Both the position numbers and the translations under genes were made by a program. A model generated the notes under the pieces. The model was not told where the DNA came from and ran no database searches. It saw only the letters and a program-made list of their open reading frames with translations. A stretch of DNA of 64,000 nucleotides from contig NC_060896.1 in the NCBI RefSeq assembly GCF_014805685.1, forward strand, positions 9,629,389 through 9,693,388, given 5' to 3'. This document shows, in pieces, positions 14,705-26,940 of this stretch. This DNA comes from Silurus meridionalis. Its lineage: Eukaryota; Chordata; Actinopteri; Siluriformes; Siluridae. The number at the start of each line of letters is the position of its first letter. The first letter of the stretch is position 1.

Positions 14705-15201
14705 TTCTCTCTCCATTAATACACTTCATATGTTGACAGTCATGATTTTTTGCTACACATATGTTTATGTAGACATTCCTGCATAAGGTGCTATAAATAC
14801 ACACTTAATCAAGTGCTTTAATATATACTGTTCCAGGCATTGAACACTACTGTCTAAACAGAGCTGTTGTAGAAAATGAAGCCATACCTTTTCATTGGAA
14901 TTGAGAACTCAGCAGCAATGTGATATAATTGCATATCTCTGCCTTCACTTTAGTTTACAATACACAGCTCAGTCGCAGCGTGTTTTTCACAGATATGATA
15001 GTATAAGTATAATCTTCATGGCTCCAGGCTAATTGTAAATAGGCCGTATTAGAGCAGAGTGATTGTGCAGTGCACGCTGGGGTAATTGGGTCGCTTCTGT
15101 TCAGTTGTGAAGCAGAAGCCATTATCATGTATTTTAGGCCAGTAGCACTATTCAGATCTGCTATGAGTGCAGTTACAGTGTTCTCTGTCAAATATGAGCA
15201 A

Positions 15202-15259
<58 letters not shown>

Positions 15260-17740
15260 TGTATTCTGTTTTGTTCTAATACTGTCTCTGTATAATGAGA
15301 ATAAGAATTGTCAGAGGTTTTGAGGTCTTTTGGTGGATGAGATTGTTACTGTGTCTCCTCCTCTCATTTTTCTCTCACCTCTCAGCAGAATCAAGTTTGA
15401 TAAAGCCTGCAGGGTTCATATGGATCCAACACACAGCATACAAACACCAAAATATCTTCTCATAAACAGCGTTGTGCCTCTTTCGAGAGCCCTCCTTGTC
15501 TTTTATCATTACTATTGACTATTATTGTTGGCTTTCTGCATCATACCAGCAACACCGTAATTCATCAGTAACTCGTTTTTGCATCATGATTGTTTTTTTT
15601 TTTTTTGGTTCAGGTGCATTTGTAGCTTAATTTTTCTAGTAGAACCTATTGGTAATGCCTCTGATTAATGGTGATATTAACATGAACAAATAGGTTTTTG
15701 CATTTGATACCCAATGGCAGTTTCATAGTTACATAATAAACCCACTGATGAGAATTGTATTTAACACAGTCCGGGCACAGCAGCCAGTAAGAAGAATTGT
15801 ACCAAATTGTACCACTTTTATAGCTCATTTCATATCTATGTGCTCACTGTGCCAAATCATCACCTGATAATTTAATGGCATAAATTATATATACTGTAGT
15901 GGGCTAGAAATGCACCACTTAGAGCCAAATATTTTATAAATGCGTTATGCATCTCTATCCAAATCTATGCTGTATCTGTCTGCTGTGTTTTTTTTCCTAG
16001 TGCTAACTTTTAGATGAATGATGGATGTTTATTTCTGGCTTTGTTGCTGTTTTAGGTCAGCAAGAATGCAAAGCAGGATCTGAAAGATGGCCTGTCTCTG
16101 TACTACTCAGAAAACAATGTCGGCCTGAAGAACGCCTGGAATATCATCCAAGCTGAGGTACACATACACATTGCACTTCTGATCTGTAGCATCAGTACAT
16201 TGTCTCCAAGCAGAGTTTGTCAATTGTGTTTGTTTGTTTTTGGGGTTTTTTTGACAAATAGTTTGGAGTAGAGATTTCAGTAAAGGCACCTAAAAGCAAG
16301 AAAGGGTTCTGTACATTTGAATTTCAAAAGACCAACAACAAGCCACTGGCAGCATCTGACAACAGTTGAATCATGATTTTTTTTTTTTTAGCAAGAATCT
16401 AAAAGAGTCTAGATGAAGTGAGAAATTGCTGGGTAAGACAGAAGGAATATTGGAGAACTGCAGGCAGGCTTTCTGGCTATTTTCTTCTCTTTTTCATCAG
16501 CTGTGTAATATTGACTTTGTCAATTTGTCACTTTGTTATCTTCTCGGCATCGCACAGTGGAAGTGTTGTGGCGTGACTGGGTTTACAGACTGGCATGAGG
16601 CTCTGAAAGAGAAGGTGGTGCCTGACCGATGCTGCCAGGAACACTATCAGGACTGCGGCCGCAACGTCACCAACGAGTTCTGGAAGCGGGTAAGTGGCAA
16701 AGAGGATACAAAACAGTAGTGTGTTTGGGATCACGTGGATTTTTTCAAACACCAAAGCTTGGATATATAGTGAGAATAATTTAATCGTGATGATAAGTGT
16801 GCCATCACTACAGCAAAAGCCATTATGCTTGTCTTTCTTGATTAATTCAAATCAAGGTAAATAAAGAAAAAGTAAGCGCTAAACTATTATGCTAAGAAAT
16901 ATTCTGTATTTTTGCTTATTAAGCTTTTACAGCAGAAAGGTGTTCAAACCTAAAGATGAGGATGCTCACACCAGCAGATTAATATATGGATACAAAATTA
17001 AGACATTTTAAGACTAGATTGATGATGATCCATGAACAGCACTTTTTCACTGACTTCTTTCACAGTTCTTTTAATGCTTATTCTGCGTGATTAGCTTTTG
17101 ATCATTTCTAATTGTTACTGAGCTGGTTAATAACCCGTCACCACTGTGTTGTGGAAGGCAGTTAAAAAAGAAGGCACTACCGCTTATATGAAACCATTTG
17201 AATCAAGTCTGCCTCTTCTGTGCAGCTGTAAGTAAGAAAACAAGAATTAGCTTCACAAAAAAAACACCCAATTTCTTACAGCTATCCACATCATGTCATG
17301 CCTCTAGTACATTATACTCTAATACACCACTCATGTCTCGCAGCTTGTGGAAGAACAAAAGCTTTGTGGATGCTCCACTCGCTCATTCCTATGTGTTTCT
17401 AGCACAAGCACAGCTCATGAGTTCATGTTGCCAGGGAGAAATTTCGGAGTCCACAAATGAAAGCTTTTGTAGATTTGTATCATTAAATGTTAGTTTTGGA
17501 GAATGTTTATTAAATTGCAGATATTGCCTGTCCCAAGGAATTTATTCACTTATTAAGCCATGGGTTTGATTACGACTTAAGGGGCAAAGCATTTCACTAA
17601 AGAGACTATTTAAAGAATCTTCAAGCATGAAGAGTAACTGGGTTTTGTAGAAACCAGGCAGAGAAATGGATGGATGGATGGATGGATGGATGGATGGATG
17701 GATGGATGGATGGATGGATGGATGGATGGATGGATGGATG

Positions 17741-17839
<99 letters not shown>

Positions 17840-20800
17840 CACATTATTATTAACCCAGTGGAAAATTCACTCATTACAGAAGCGGAAAGGGTTAGAAGTG
17901 TACTAACACATATTTATCATAATAAATGCAGCTAAATAAGGATAAACATATATACAAAAAAGATTGACAGATGGATTTAATTTATTTCTTCGGGTATTTT
18001 TTACATGAATATCAGGAGCCGGTAAGTTGCGAGTGTGTGGGTGAGCTTGCAAATAATTTCACAGCAGATTCATTTAGAGTGCTATAAACTTTAAAATGGC
18101 ATTCTGAGTGCATAAACAAGGCTTTCTGGTTACTTATTCAAACTTGTACTCTCATGCCACCGCCTGTTCTACGAACATAAAGGAGCAGCTTCACTGTTTG
18201 CCACTCAGCTTATTTGCATTTAGTATGTTGGGAAGGATTTGGAGGGCAGAGATGGTTTCCGACCCCCTGTTAAGGCAGATTGTTCCCAGAATATTAATTG
18301 CTCCATGTATCTCGTGTGAAACTGGAGGCGATTCTGTGCTCTGACAGTAGTCCAGCTGATATATTCTCAGCTTTTCTCCTTGGAGTCAACATCAATGTTT
18401 GATTTTTCACTTTATTTGAAAAGAGCACACTTCGAAATGAGTATTAAAATAGGGTGAATACCTTAAAATATGTGGTCTAGAATTAACGCTTATGTGACAT
18501 ACAGGAAACATGAACAGACAGCTATGAAGCATATGGTTTGTGAATCAGGAATTGATATATTCATTCAAATATTGCATGAAATTAGATTTGCATTGTTTTA
18601 ATCTTTTTTGGGGTTGAAACCTTTTTTATTATTAATGAATGATAGTGAATGAAATGCAGAGATCGGTAAAAGCTTCCTTTCATGTTCGAGCAGCTCTAAA
18701 AGCTGTCTTTTTAATCCCTTCTATTAAAAAAACAGACAGGAAAAATTATTTTGAGTGTCAATGTGTTTTTAAAGATTTCAGGATTCTACAAGCTCCTTAC
18801 CTTTTTTGTTTTATTTTCATTGATTTTATGTGAACAGTGCAAGAAATCGGCCTTTTCTTTTCCAATTGTTCACGCTGTCCACTATATCCCAGTATGTCAC
18901 ATAGCCAATGCATTTGTATTATACTGTTCCTTAAAACTATGGTGGTCTGTCAGTTACTAGCTCTCAATTCTCCAGCTTTTCAAATTTTCAGTCAGAGCCA
19001 AGCTGATAAATGATTTATCACACGAGCGTTGCAGATGTCATTATTTAGTGATATGTTAAGCTAGTCTTCCTTGTTTGTTAAAAAAATGTGTATCCATTTG
19101 CTCACCTACTCTCACCTACTAGGGCTGTAAATTCATACTGCTGCCTGAATGAGCTACAGAATGCCCACCCTAGCAGATCAATATATGGATAATGCACAGC
19201 AGTGGCATGCTATGTTTTAAAATGCCTTTGTATTTATGAGTTTATTCTAGAAGTCAATAATATGTGTTTGTGTGATTGTTGCAGGGTTGCTTTGAGAAGG
19301 TGGAGGATTGGCTGGATGATAACAAGCACCTGCTCGGCACTATTGCCATGTGTATCTTGGTCGTCCAGGTAATACTATTTGTGGCAGTAAGCATGTGGGT
19401 CTATTTGTAATGTTTGTTTTTGTGTTTATGCAGTATGGGGGGTGTTTCTGTATCTCTGTCCACATGAGCATGTGTGTGTTCCTGTCTCCATCTTTTTATC
19501 TTCTAATTGTGCCACATTGGAAGTAGTGTGTGCGGTCAGTACATGTTTAGTTTTCAGATTCAGCTGCACAGTCAGCAAAAAAACAGTGCATTCAGACCTT
19601 TGGGAGCCATTCACATTTTTCAAATCATATTTTTAATGTTCTAGTGTCAGACGTAGCATCTTGTTATAGTAAAAATAAATAATATAGTAGGTGTTTATGC
19701 TCAGGAGAAGCTCAGCCTTACTCTAAGCATCCATAAAAAAAAATGCACTTTCACATTTATCCAGAGATCTTTTCAAACCTGATGGACATTTATCAGTTTT
19801 TTACACACTACACACACTTGTCTCAGCTTATACAGGCACTGCTCATCTGCACCTGTTCATTAATGCAGTATCCACATAGCCAATCAAGTGAGAGCAGCAC
19901 AATGCATAAAATAATAGAGCTCTGGAGCTTCAGTTAATGTTCACATCAAACATCAGAATATGGAAAAACAAAAGTGACTTCAACTGTGTCTTGGTTCTCA
20001 GTGCCAGATGGGCTGGTTTGAGTATTTCATAAACTGCTGATCTCATGAGAGATTTTTTTCCACATACACTGAGTGTACACTCAGGAATTTTATTTTATAT
20101 ACACACTCAGTAATTGCATCTCATACACTCAAAAATCACATGAATAATCAGATCTTAAACTCTCAGTAATCACATATTATACTCTCAGTAATCTCGTCCA
20201 TGACATTCAATAATCGCTGACAAACATGACACTGCATAAATCACTTTGACATCACCGTTGTAGTAAAACCTTATAAAGCACCTTAAATGTAAAGGTTGAT
20301 GTATTGTATTTGGCCTGCTGAAGATGAAGTCAATGATTTTTGCAGAACACTTTTTAATGTTTGGTTCAATTTGCCTGTATGTGGGCAGCTGTCAATAAAA
20401 CATCTGTTCAGGGGTGAAAACTCTATATCTGTGGCAGCCCAGGTGCTGTAAATCACAGGAAAAATAAATGAGGTGAGCCCTTAACACCCAACCATTTAGA
20501 ACTCAGGGTGTCTCTACTTACCTGTCAATCACATTGCCTGACACCTCGCCTTCTTCTCGCTTGGTCTTGGCAGGTTTCGGTGATGTGGCTTCAAAGAAAA
20601 TACAATTAGCATTAATTTGAATGTACCAAAAAGCCTTAATACACAATATTGCCAAAAATTCGCGAACAACTGGTCAGAAGTATGGTTTGTGCTTTTTGAG
20701 CATCACATTCCACATTTAATTCCCTCCACTCTTCTGAGAAGATGTTCCACAAGATTTTGGAGTGTGCTTGTAGAGATTTGTGCTCATTCACAATGGTGTT

Positions 20801-22603
20801 GGTAAAGTCAGACCTGGGGTGCGTTCCAATTCATCCCAAAGGTGTTCAATAGGGTTGAAGTCAGAGCTCTATAGCAGGAGATCTTCCACTCCAACCCATG
20901 CAAAGCATATCTTCATGGAGTTTGTTTTGTGCACAGGGATACTGTCATGCTGGAACAGGTTTGGGTCTCCTAGTTCAGATGAAGGGAAAATTTTATGCTG
21001 CTGCATCCAAAGACATTCTATACAAATGTGTGCTTTCAGCTTTGTGATAAAAGTTTGGAAAACAACTAGGGGCGCTCCGATCAGGATTTTTGAAACGAAT
21101 ACCAATCCCCGATCACTGGAAGCTGTATTGAACATAACCAATGCCGATCAACGATTACAGGGTCTATTTGAAGCCTTCCTTTTATCAATCTGTTCATTTA
21201 TTTATGATACATGATAAATAACACCAAATAGCACTATGTTAAAAAATAGAGAAAATTGCAGTGTAGTTGTACTTGCATTAATGACCTTATTGTTTGGTCG
21301 TTGTTGCTTTGAGTGTATGAACATTATTTTTTATAGAGAAAATCAAAGGAAGATTAATGAAGAACACAAAAAAATAAATACAAATAAATCCTGCCGTTCA
21401 TTGCGCCCCACCTGTCATGTCTTTATTTCCCACTAGAAGGCCGCCCCCACACATTGAGAACCATTGGTGTAACATAAATCCAAGTAGACATGAGTCCCTT
21501 CGTATTTCACAATGGACAGCGGCTGATGATCAATTCTTATGAATTCCATTATTTTGTCAAATATTTCTTTATGCTTCTTACTGTCCTTTGAAACATCCCT
21601 GTTACAGACAGCTGAGTGAGTCGCACTTGAGTTGCTAAATTGTCCCTCTCTTTTATCGCTAGCCAACTTTAAAAACTATTTAGCATATCACTTTACATGA
21701 CCAAACTTGAAATGTCTAAGGTTGGTGGTGTTTTGGCTGCTTCCCGCCTCATAGAATGTTCTTGGTACACATGTTACAGATTGTTAATGTACTGTATTTC
21801 TTTTTCACAGACCTTGTAATATTGTTAGACCGGTGAAGCCATTTGTCTCGCAAAAATTTGTCTCGCAAGTTTTGCATCATCTTATCTCCCCTTCTGGATC
21901 GGCCTTTCTAGAGACCGCTGATCAAACTTCCCAACGCGATTATCGTGCAATATGATCTGTGACCGATCAATCAGAGCACCCTTATAAAAACCCACATATG
22001 GCTGGGAAAATCAGGTGTCCCAGAACATTTGTTTATATATTGTATATAGTTAATAATAGATTTTACAATATGCCACATGTGTGATAGAGGAAAAGGGAAA
22101 CCCTAATCTTGCTGCTCTTTTTTGACAGTGGTTTACTGAGTTATCAGTCTATAATTGGTCATATATGGTAATTATATACAATTATATACAATTGTGGACT
22201 TATCCACAGGAAATGTAAGATGCAGAAGGAAACCGAGAGTGATTGATGTATAATAAAGAACACGTGTTGCTACTTTAAGATAATGGCTGCTAGACGACTG
22301 TAGACTTTGATGTGTGAATTCAGGACGGTTTGAAATGGAAACTTCAAAGCGTCCGCATGTCCATAGTGCACCTCAATTTTTCCCCTCATTGGCATAATGC
22401 TTCTCTACAACACACATTACTTTATCGAGAAGGCAGGAAAATAGCTTGAATGCAAAACACTAATGTGAGGGAACACCAGTTTTTTCCCCTGTGAATCAGA
22501 TAAGGTGTGTTTACAAAGTCTTCCATCAGTGCTCTACTTTATCCCACATTTTACAAACCTCATATTCAAAGTGCAGTGTTCAGCAGCATTCACTTTGTTT
22601 GAG

Positions 22604-22673
<70 letters not shown>

Positions 22674-22979
22674 CTGAGCCAAGTCTCATGTCAGTTCTCC
22701 ATATAAATCCACATTTTGCAAACCTCATCTTCAAAGTGCAATGTTCAGCAGCATTTATTGTGTTCGAGCTGTGTGTGTACCTTGTTTGCATTCTGTGTGT
22801 TTGGGCTGACCTTGTTTGAAGTGTGTGTGCATGTATGTGTGTTTGAGATGTGTGTTGACTCCTTATATCTTACTCTGCACATTCTGGATCTGCTCTTTGT
22901 TTTGCAGCTCCTGGGTATGGCCTTTTCCATGACGTTGTTTCACCAGATCCACAGAACAGGGAAGAAGTACAATGCCTAG
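4576..22979 (+). CDS. tspan9: tetraspanin-9, 6 of 7 coding exons (5' exon outside window)
   Basis: Four-pass membrane protein that organises tetraspanin-enriched microdomains. Coding exons read by eye: 4576-4767, 9393-9467, 16056-16157, 16558-16689, 19285-19368 and 22908-22979 (TAG stop at 22977-22979). All introns are GT-AG and all junctions are phase 0, giving 218 residues. The known vertebrate protein has 239, so about 21 N-terminal residues (first transmembrane segment up to FNLIFW) must lie upstream; I saw no such exon in 1-4575. Exon 1 here starts [13 protein letters not shown] and carries the small loop and TM2; the second exon is TM3. The large extracellular loop has the CCG motif, PDRCC, DCG and GCF, that is six cysteines, plus one N-glycosylation site (NVT). 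TM4 ends in HRTGKKYNA. The near-identity to TSPAN9 in TM2 and the C-terminal tail separates it from TSPAN4. Which fish duplicate it is cannot be told. Confidence 0.93.
4886..5479. mobile_element. possible hAT-like non-autonomous element
   Basis: Starts TAGGGATGTAA and ends TTACACCCTTA, imperfect inverted termini resembling fish hAT elements, with inner GATACCGA-type motifs near 5430-5460. The expected 8-base target duplication is not clear. An AATAG microsatellite sits inside. Confidence 0.4.
5003..5062 (+). repeat. AATAG pentanucleotide microsatellite
   Basis: Twelve near-perfect copies of a five-base unit. Confidence 0.95.
5480..7385. other. tspan9 intron, AT-rich
   Basis: No exon seen. 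A GTGGTGGACAAAGTACACAAA stretch near 6286 resembles the edge of a common fish repeat but is not continued. Several short poly(A) and poly(T) runs. Confidence 0.4.
7390..8230 (+). mobile_element. Tc1-like transposon, 5' half with transposase N-terminus
   Basis: Left terminus with CCAAAAAAGTTGGGACA and a second copy of AAAAAAGTTGGGACA at about 7635, typical of one Tc1 family of fish. A frame at 7594-8106 reads the DNA-binding half of the transposase ([19 protein letters not shown], then [17 protein letters not shown] and [10 protein letters not shown]). After a stop at 8104 homology continues to about 8218 ([13 protein letters not shown]), then ends abruptly, so the catalytic half is missing. 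Confidence 0.85.
8231..9392. other. tspan9 intron
   Basis: No exon seen before the acceptor at 9391-9392. A short block near 8390-8480 (AAAGTACAGATATGC and repeated AAGCTACTA) resembles part of a dispersed fish repeat. Confidence 0.35.
9468..10655. other. tspan9 intron, no recognised element
   Basis: Non-coding; the open frame running past the exon at 9393-9467 is intron read-through. Confidence 0.4.
10660..11365 (+). mobile_element. Tc1/mariner-like remnant
   Basis: Order of decayed transposase motifs on the plus strand: GCCAGATGGGCTGGTTTTGA, CTGCTGATCTCTTGGGGATT, a GAGTGGCAGTTCTGC block, the GGGCTACAAGAGCACATC block, GGCATGGCCTGGTCTGATCA and GTGGTGTAATGGTATAGGGA. It ends GTTCCTAATAAAGTG, the terminus of this family. 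Many stops; inactive. Confidence 0.75.
11366..13405. other. tspan9 intron, mostly unique
   Basis: No exon or transposon recognised; a short CA microsatellite at 12009-12032. Confidence 0.4.
13411..13806. mobile_element. non-autonomous Tc1-type element
   Basis: Left end GACTATATTGACAAAAGGTT and right end CAATACTTTTGCCCATGTAG are decayed versions of the terminus that reads TATTGCCAAAAGTATTGGGT elsewhere in the window. The inside is antisense to a transposase C-terminus (ATTTTGGAGTGTGTGTGGAG, GAACAGGTTTGGGTCTCCTA). Confidence 0.7.
14340..14560 (+). repeat. degenerate minisatellite, about 25-30 base unit
   Basis: Repeated variants of GTGCAGTGGAACCCATGCCAA: the words TGCAGTG or TGCAGTA recur with ACACCA and GCCAACA spacers about eight times. 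Confidence 0.6.
14611..14706 (+). repeat. CTTT tetranucleotide microsatellite
   Basis: About 24 uninterrupted copies; it creates artificial open frames in both directions. Confidence 0.97.
15205..15257 (+). repeat. GA dinucleotide microsatellite
   Basis: About 26 perfect copies. Confidence 0.97.
16690..19284. other. tspan9 intron between exons at 16.6 and 19.3 kb
   Basis: Apart from the compound microsatellite at 17666-17839 no exon or transposon is recognised. The open frames at 17198-17569 and 18108-18344 show no homology. Confidence 0.4.
17666..17839 (+). repeat. compound GGAT then GATA microsatellite
   Basis: About 19 copies of GGAT pass directly into about 24 copies of GATA. Confidence 0.97.
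19780..20075 (+). mobile_element. Tc1/mariner-like remnant, 5' part
   Basis: GTGCCAGATGGGCTGGTTTG, TATTTCATAAACTGCTGATC and the preceding block around GGAGCTTCAGTTAATGTTCA match the 5' half of the family seen at 10660-11365. Confidence 0.65.
20064..20215 (+). repeat. degenerate tandem repeat, about 30-base unit
   Basis: ACACTCAGTAAT-like words recur at about 20105, 20130, 20160, 20185 and 20205, separated by CATATTATA-like spacers. Confidence 0.5.
20641..22052. mobile_element. Tc1-type element split by a nested hAT element
   Basis: Left end CACAATATTGCCAAAAATTC, then antisense transposase text (ATTTTGGAGTGTGCTTGTAG, GAACAGGTTTGGGTCTCCTA) as in the copy at 13411-13806. The alignable right flank resumes after 21984 with CCCACATATGGCTGGGAAAA, matching the other copy's CCACATATAGCCAGAAAAGT. 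The 0.9 kb between is a separate element. Confidence 0.65.
21067..21984 (-). mobile_element. hAT-like element nested in the Tc1-type element
   Basis: Termini TAGGGGCGCTCCGATC and its inverted match GATCAATCAGAGCACCCTTA. On the minus strand at about 21460-21600 a frame reads [20 protein letters not shown], the conserved stretch near the start of hAT transposases (also found in ZBED proteins). The rest of the transposase is missing or decayed. Confidence 0.65.
22536..22766 (+). repeat. local duplication around the GT repeat
   Basis: A block of about 65 bases (about 22544-22607) recurs at about 22708-22773 with few changes, both followed by GAGCTGTGTGTG. Only the first copy has the long GT array. 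Confidence 0.8.
22605..22671 (+). repeat. GT dinucleotide microsatellite
   Basis: About 33 copies. The flanks, near 22550-22600 and 22705-22760, repeat each other: CAAACCTCATATTCAAAGTG against CAAACCTCATCTTCAAAGTG, so the repeat lies inside a local duplication. Confidence 0.97.
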
Positions 22980-23306
22980 CTGGACTCCAGTACAGGCAGA
23001 GGCTTATGGGACTGATACTGGAAGAAAATCTCCTTAAGATCTTCTACATCTCTTAACCTTATCTCCTGCTCTCCCCAAACCACCCTGTAGAGACATCAAC
23101 CATGCGTCCCTTTTGTTCTTCTTTCACTTATCTCTTGTGACACCATTCACCTGCCAAAGAGAACGAGAGACAGAGAGGAAGGAGTTCAGACTCTTTGGCC
23201 AGGAAGTCCTGTACTGGCTGTGTCCCTTTTCCTACTCCTTTAGAACTTGTTTTATTTGTATGCTTGAACTGACTAACAATTGCAGGAAGGAGGATATCAT
23301 GGCAAC

Positions 23307-23312
23307 AATAAA
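23307..23312 (+). terminator. proximal poly(A) signal of tspan9
   Basis: Canonical AATAAA 328 bases past the tspan9 stop codon, in otherwise unique sequence. Confidence 0.4.
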
Positions 23313-25879
23313 CTGCATTGCTCTACTAATGTATAATTCTCACCCTGCAGGAAAGCAGAAGATATTATACAAGACTAACCATGCCATCCTTCGAGTGGTG
23401 TGCTTTTTAAATGTTATTCACATGTTCAAATTCCCTTGACAATGAAAATGAAAGAAGGCTTCATCCTGGCCTTTGCAGCTTTTTGCTAAGTGGAAACCGC
23501 TGTCATTTTAGTGGACGATTATTTTTTGTTTGTTTTTGCTGGGGTTTTTTTTCCTCTCTCTTCTTCTACCCCAGTCCTTTAATACTCATCTTTATGCATC
23601 AGAGGAGTGAAGTGTTTCCTGAGTTTGCTGAGTAGGACTCTGGGTTGCTGTAGATGGTCAGAAAAGGACTTGGTTTGTTCTAATTACTCACAAGCACAGA
23701 TTTATACCGAATGATTCGAAACAGATGCAAGTAAGTCGGAAAATTAAAGTGTGTATTGAACGTCACATCAGGAGGCCAGACAACTGCAGATGTTTCTCCT
23801 TTTTCCACATGTTGAAGTACCCGAATACACCGTCATAATGCCTTGTCTAAATTCAGATTAACATCTGCTTAGTAAGACTACTCTCACACTTTAAAGCCAG
23901 TGCTGTACAGTGTTTTTTTTCTAGTTGTGATAATACTCAGAAATCACACATAAGTGAAGGTCGAGTCATCTTTCGCATGTTAACGTTTCATTCAGAGCTA
24001 TGAAATGTGCGCATGACCCATTGATCATCAGAGGACAGAGGTTTTTTGTCTATTTCTGAATACCTGAGCTCTTCCCTCTTTATGCCCGTCATCTGTTTAT
24101 ATTTTTATTCAAGCATTTTCAAGGCTAGGATATGCCACAGAGTTTATAGTACTTTCTATTTCAGCTGACATTCCTCTTAGATGAGCTGGTTTTGTATTTG
24201 TACCTTTAGTTCAGATACAGTTCTAGCATTTAAATCTGTCATCTCTACCTGCTTCTCCTTAGAGGAGAGTACAAGATCAACGACAGTGCTTTTAGCTTAA
24301 GGTTTTTTTTTAAGGGCTTAATTGCTGTCCAGCAGACCATCATTTATTTTGTCCAGACTGCGATTGTTGTCTAACATCCTGGCAAGAAAAAGGGTCAACA
24401 GCCATCTCTTATCCAGCTCAGAACTCAGATAGCATTGCCTTCCCCTAAAGTGTTCGGAAATAGTGCAGATTGTGCTGACAGTAACAAAAAACACCACTCA
24501 TTTAATTGGACATCAGTCAAAACACAGAACTGCTGTTTACTGTAGTTTGGCGGGAAAAATTGGTTTAATACAATCCAGGGACCAGAGGTGGTCAGCAGTT
24601 TAGATTTTTATCCTGATATGCAGACAAATGGACAAAATTTGTATTCTGCTTGGGATGAGTATAGAACCGCTGTCACTATGCATTGCTGCTATGTGAGATG
24701 TTGTTTGAGGTTCATAAGAGGATAAGGACGTGAGGAGAAAGATTAACTATGACGAAGAAACGGTGCAGACTCTAACACAATAAGTCCAGCTTGCTAACAC
24801 CTTGTGGATATCAGGGCTGATTGGGATTGGCATTGAGCTGAAATCACAGCAGACTAAAAACTGCAGTAGATGAAGCACGGAGAAACACAGAGCGGTGTGT
24901 CATAAGGTTCCTTGAGCCTAGAGTCACAGTTTTATAAGAAACATTAATTTGCTCAGAATTTGTATGGAATTGAATGCTTTATAATACAAACTGAACTGTT
25001 TTCATGCTTAATCATTTACATGGTGGGCCTTTGCTTTCCCCTGATATTGGTTTAAAGGAAGGAGTTAAGACATACGTACGTATATCAGCTCTCACTGTAA
25101 TAGTGCCTCCACAGTAGTAGACTTATTATAAACATAAACACAAAGTAGACTACAGTCCTACATTTACATTATTAAAGTGATTGTGTAATGAGGTATGACA
25201 TCACACAAAAACAAAATCAACTCTGTGGCCCCAAGAGGTTTGGATTTTATAAATCATTCAGTTTATCCCTTACTGCCATCCCACACTCAGTGTTTTTTCC
25301 TGCGCAACATCTCAGAAATAACAATGGAAAATGATGCATGTGTTTATCTTTATCTTTAATTTGCTTTGTAGTCTCAGAAAAGCTTTCTGTAATATCGAAC
25401 TGCACAAGGAGAAACCAAACCTGTAAAGCAGGGTTATCTCATTTTTGCATTCTTGCTTTTTTTTTGTATATTGGTTGCCATGTTTGTCTGGTTTTATTCC
25501 ATATGCTGTTTTCATTATTTTATTCTGTTTTCTATTAGTTTTCTTTTAAATCCAAGGTCACCACTATGTGAAGAAAATTGGCATCGCTTATATTTTTTTG
25601 AAAAGGCACACGATTATTGTCCTGTCGAATTAATTTCTGTTGCGTTTTCAGATTCGGCCATATTTTTAATAGACTAATACTTTCTGCACATTCAAGAAGT
25701 GATTATATTTCAACAATTGGCTTTTCTGAGTGTACGATATGATTTAAAGCCGATATAGCCATTGTAATCTTTTATAAATGATGTTTTTTTACTGAGCTGT
25801 TCTTCACACTTTGCTAAGCTCTATATGTCATTAGTTCATCAATAGCCATTATTACTGGTTTAACACTGAGATATTCTTT

Positions 25880-26395
25880 GCCTGTCAAAAGTTTGGAAAC
25901 ACCTCGTCTTTTATTGCTTTTGAGGGACACATGCAGGTTTATTTTGTTTATATGCAACAAATAGGTAATTTAACAGTATGTAGATATAATTTGACCAAAC
26001 AAATATATAAATGTACAGATGTTAAACTTTATTTTCATTGAAAAAATCCTCCCTTAGCATGAATAACAGCTTTACACACTCTTGGCATCCAGAAATAAGG
26101 CTCCAATCTTCCCTGCTCCAAAACAACCCCAAACCATTAAGCTTCCATCTCCATGTTTGATTGAGAGACAGTCTGCTAACATCTTCTCTCCTATTCTCTA
26201 TTAAGTTTCTCTGTTAGTGCCAAAGTTGTCAAATTTGGACTAATCTGTCCAAAGATCATTTTTACAGTCATTCACTGTCCAATGCTTGTGTTTTTACCTT
26301 TTTTACCATGTTCGCTGCATATAAACAAAAGGAACATGCATATGTCTCAAAAACCATAAAAGACTAGGTTTTCAAAAACCTTTGACAGGCACTGT
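25880..26395 (-). mobile_element. Tc1-like remnant, inverted termini visible
   Basis: Left end GCCTGTCAAAAGTTTGGAAA and right end ACCTTTGACAGGCACTGTAC are imperfect inverted repeats. The middle holds antisense transposase text (GGACTAATCTGTCCAAAGAT, CCAAACCATTAAGCTTCCAT). Internally deleted. Confidence 0.75.
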
Positions 26396-26934
26396 ACAGT
26401 GGACAAACTAAGTTTGGCTTTTCTGATTGTACATTTTAGGAAATAATTTTCTCAAATATCATTTCAACTCATTTTATATTCATTTCCCTGTCATTTTATT
26501 TCTATTCGATTTTTTTACTTGTAATTTTGAGAGTGTTTTGTCCATGTTGCTGTTTGTATTCTTATGTGCAAAGGAGCATTATATATGTAACACTTCTAAA
26601 TAATCATTATACAATATAACTTATCTACATGTTCCACTCTTTCTTTGAAGCACTGCCAGTAAATGACTAACTTGGTTAGAAAATAGGGATTTGGACAACT
26701 CATTTCTGCCATATCTTTATTTTTCTATTAATGTCCTGACCCAGTGCTAGCCTATGTTTTAGAGTTGAAGTTGAAGCTCCTGAGTGAGGTGTTTAATGTC
26801 ATGCTGTCTTGGCACATCTAATTTCATGCCAAACCAGATTTTGTCCTGTGGAGTTTTTGCTACATGTAAAGCACTATAAATATCTATGTTAGGTGGTGCA
26901 CTAAATGTCATTCTTTAAATCCTAGTATTTTTTA

Positions 26935-26940
26935 AATAAA
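26935..26940 (+). terminator. distal poly(A) signal candidate of tspan9
   Basis: AATAAA in TTTAAATAAAGG followed within 15 bases by GAGAGTGGGT; a plausible end for a long 3' UTR. Confidence 0.4.

Noticed and set aside
14473..14804. Open frames of repeating SFFLSFFL and KERKKERK
   Set aside because: They are translations of the CTTT microsatellite on both strands.
17621..17842. Open frame of repeating YLSI and HPSI
   Set aside because: Translation of the GGAT/GATA array.
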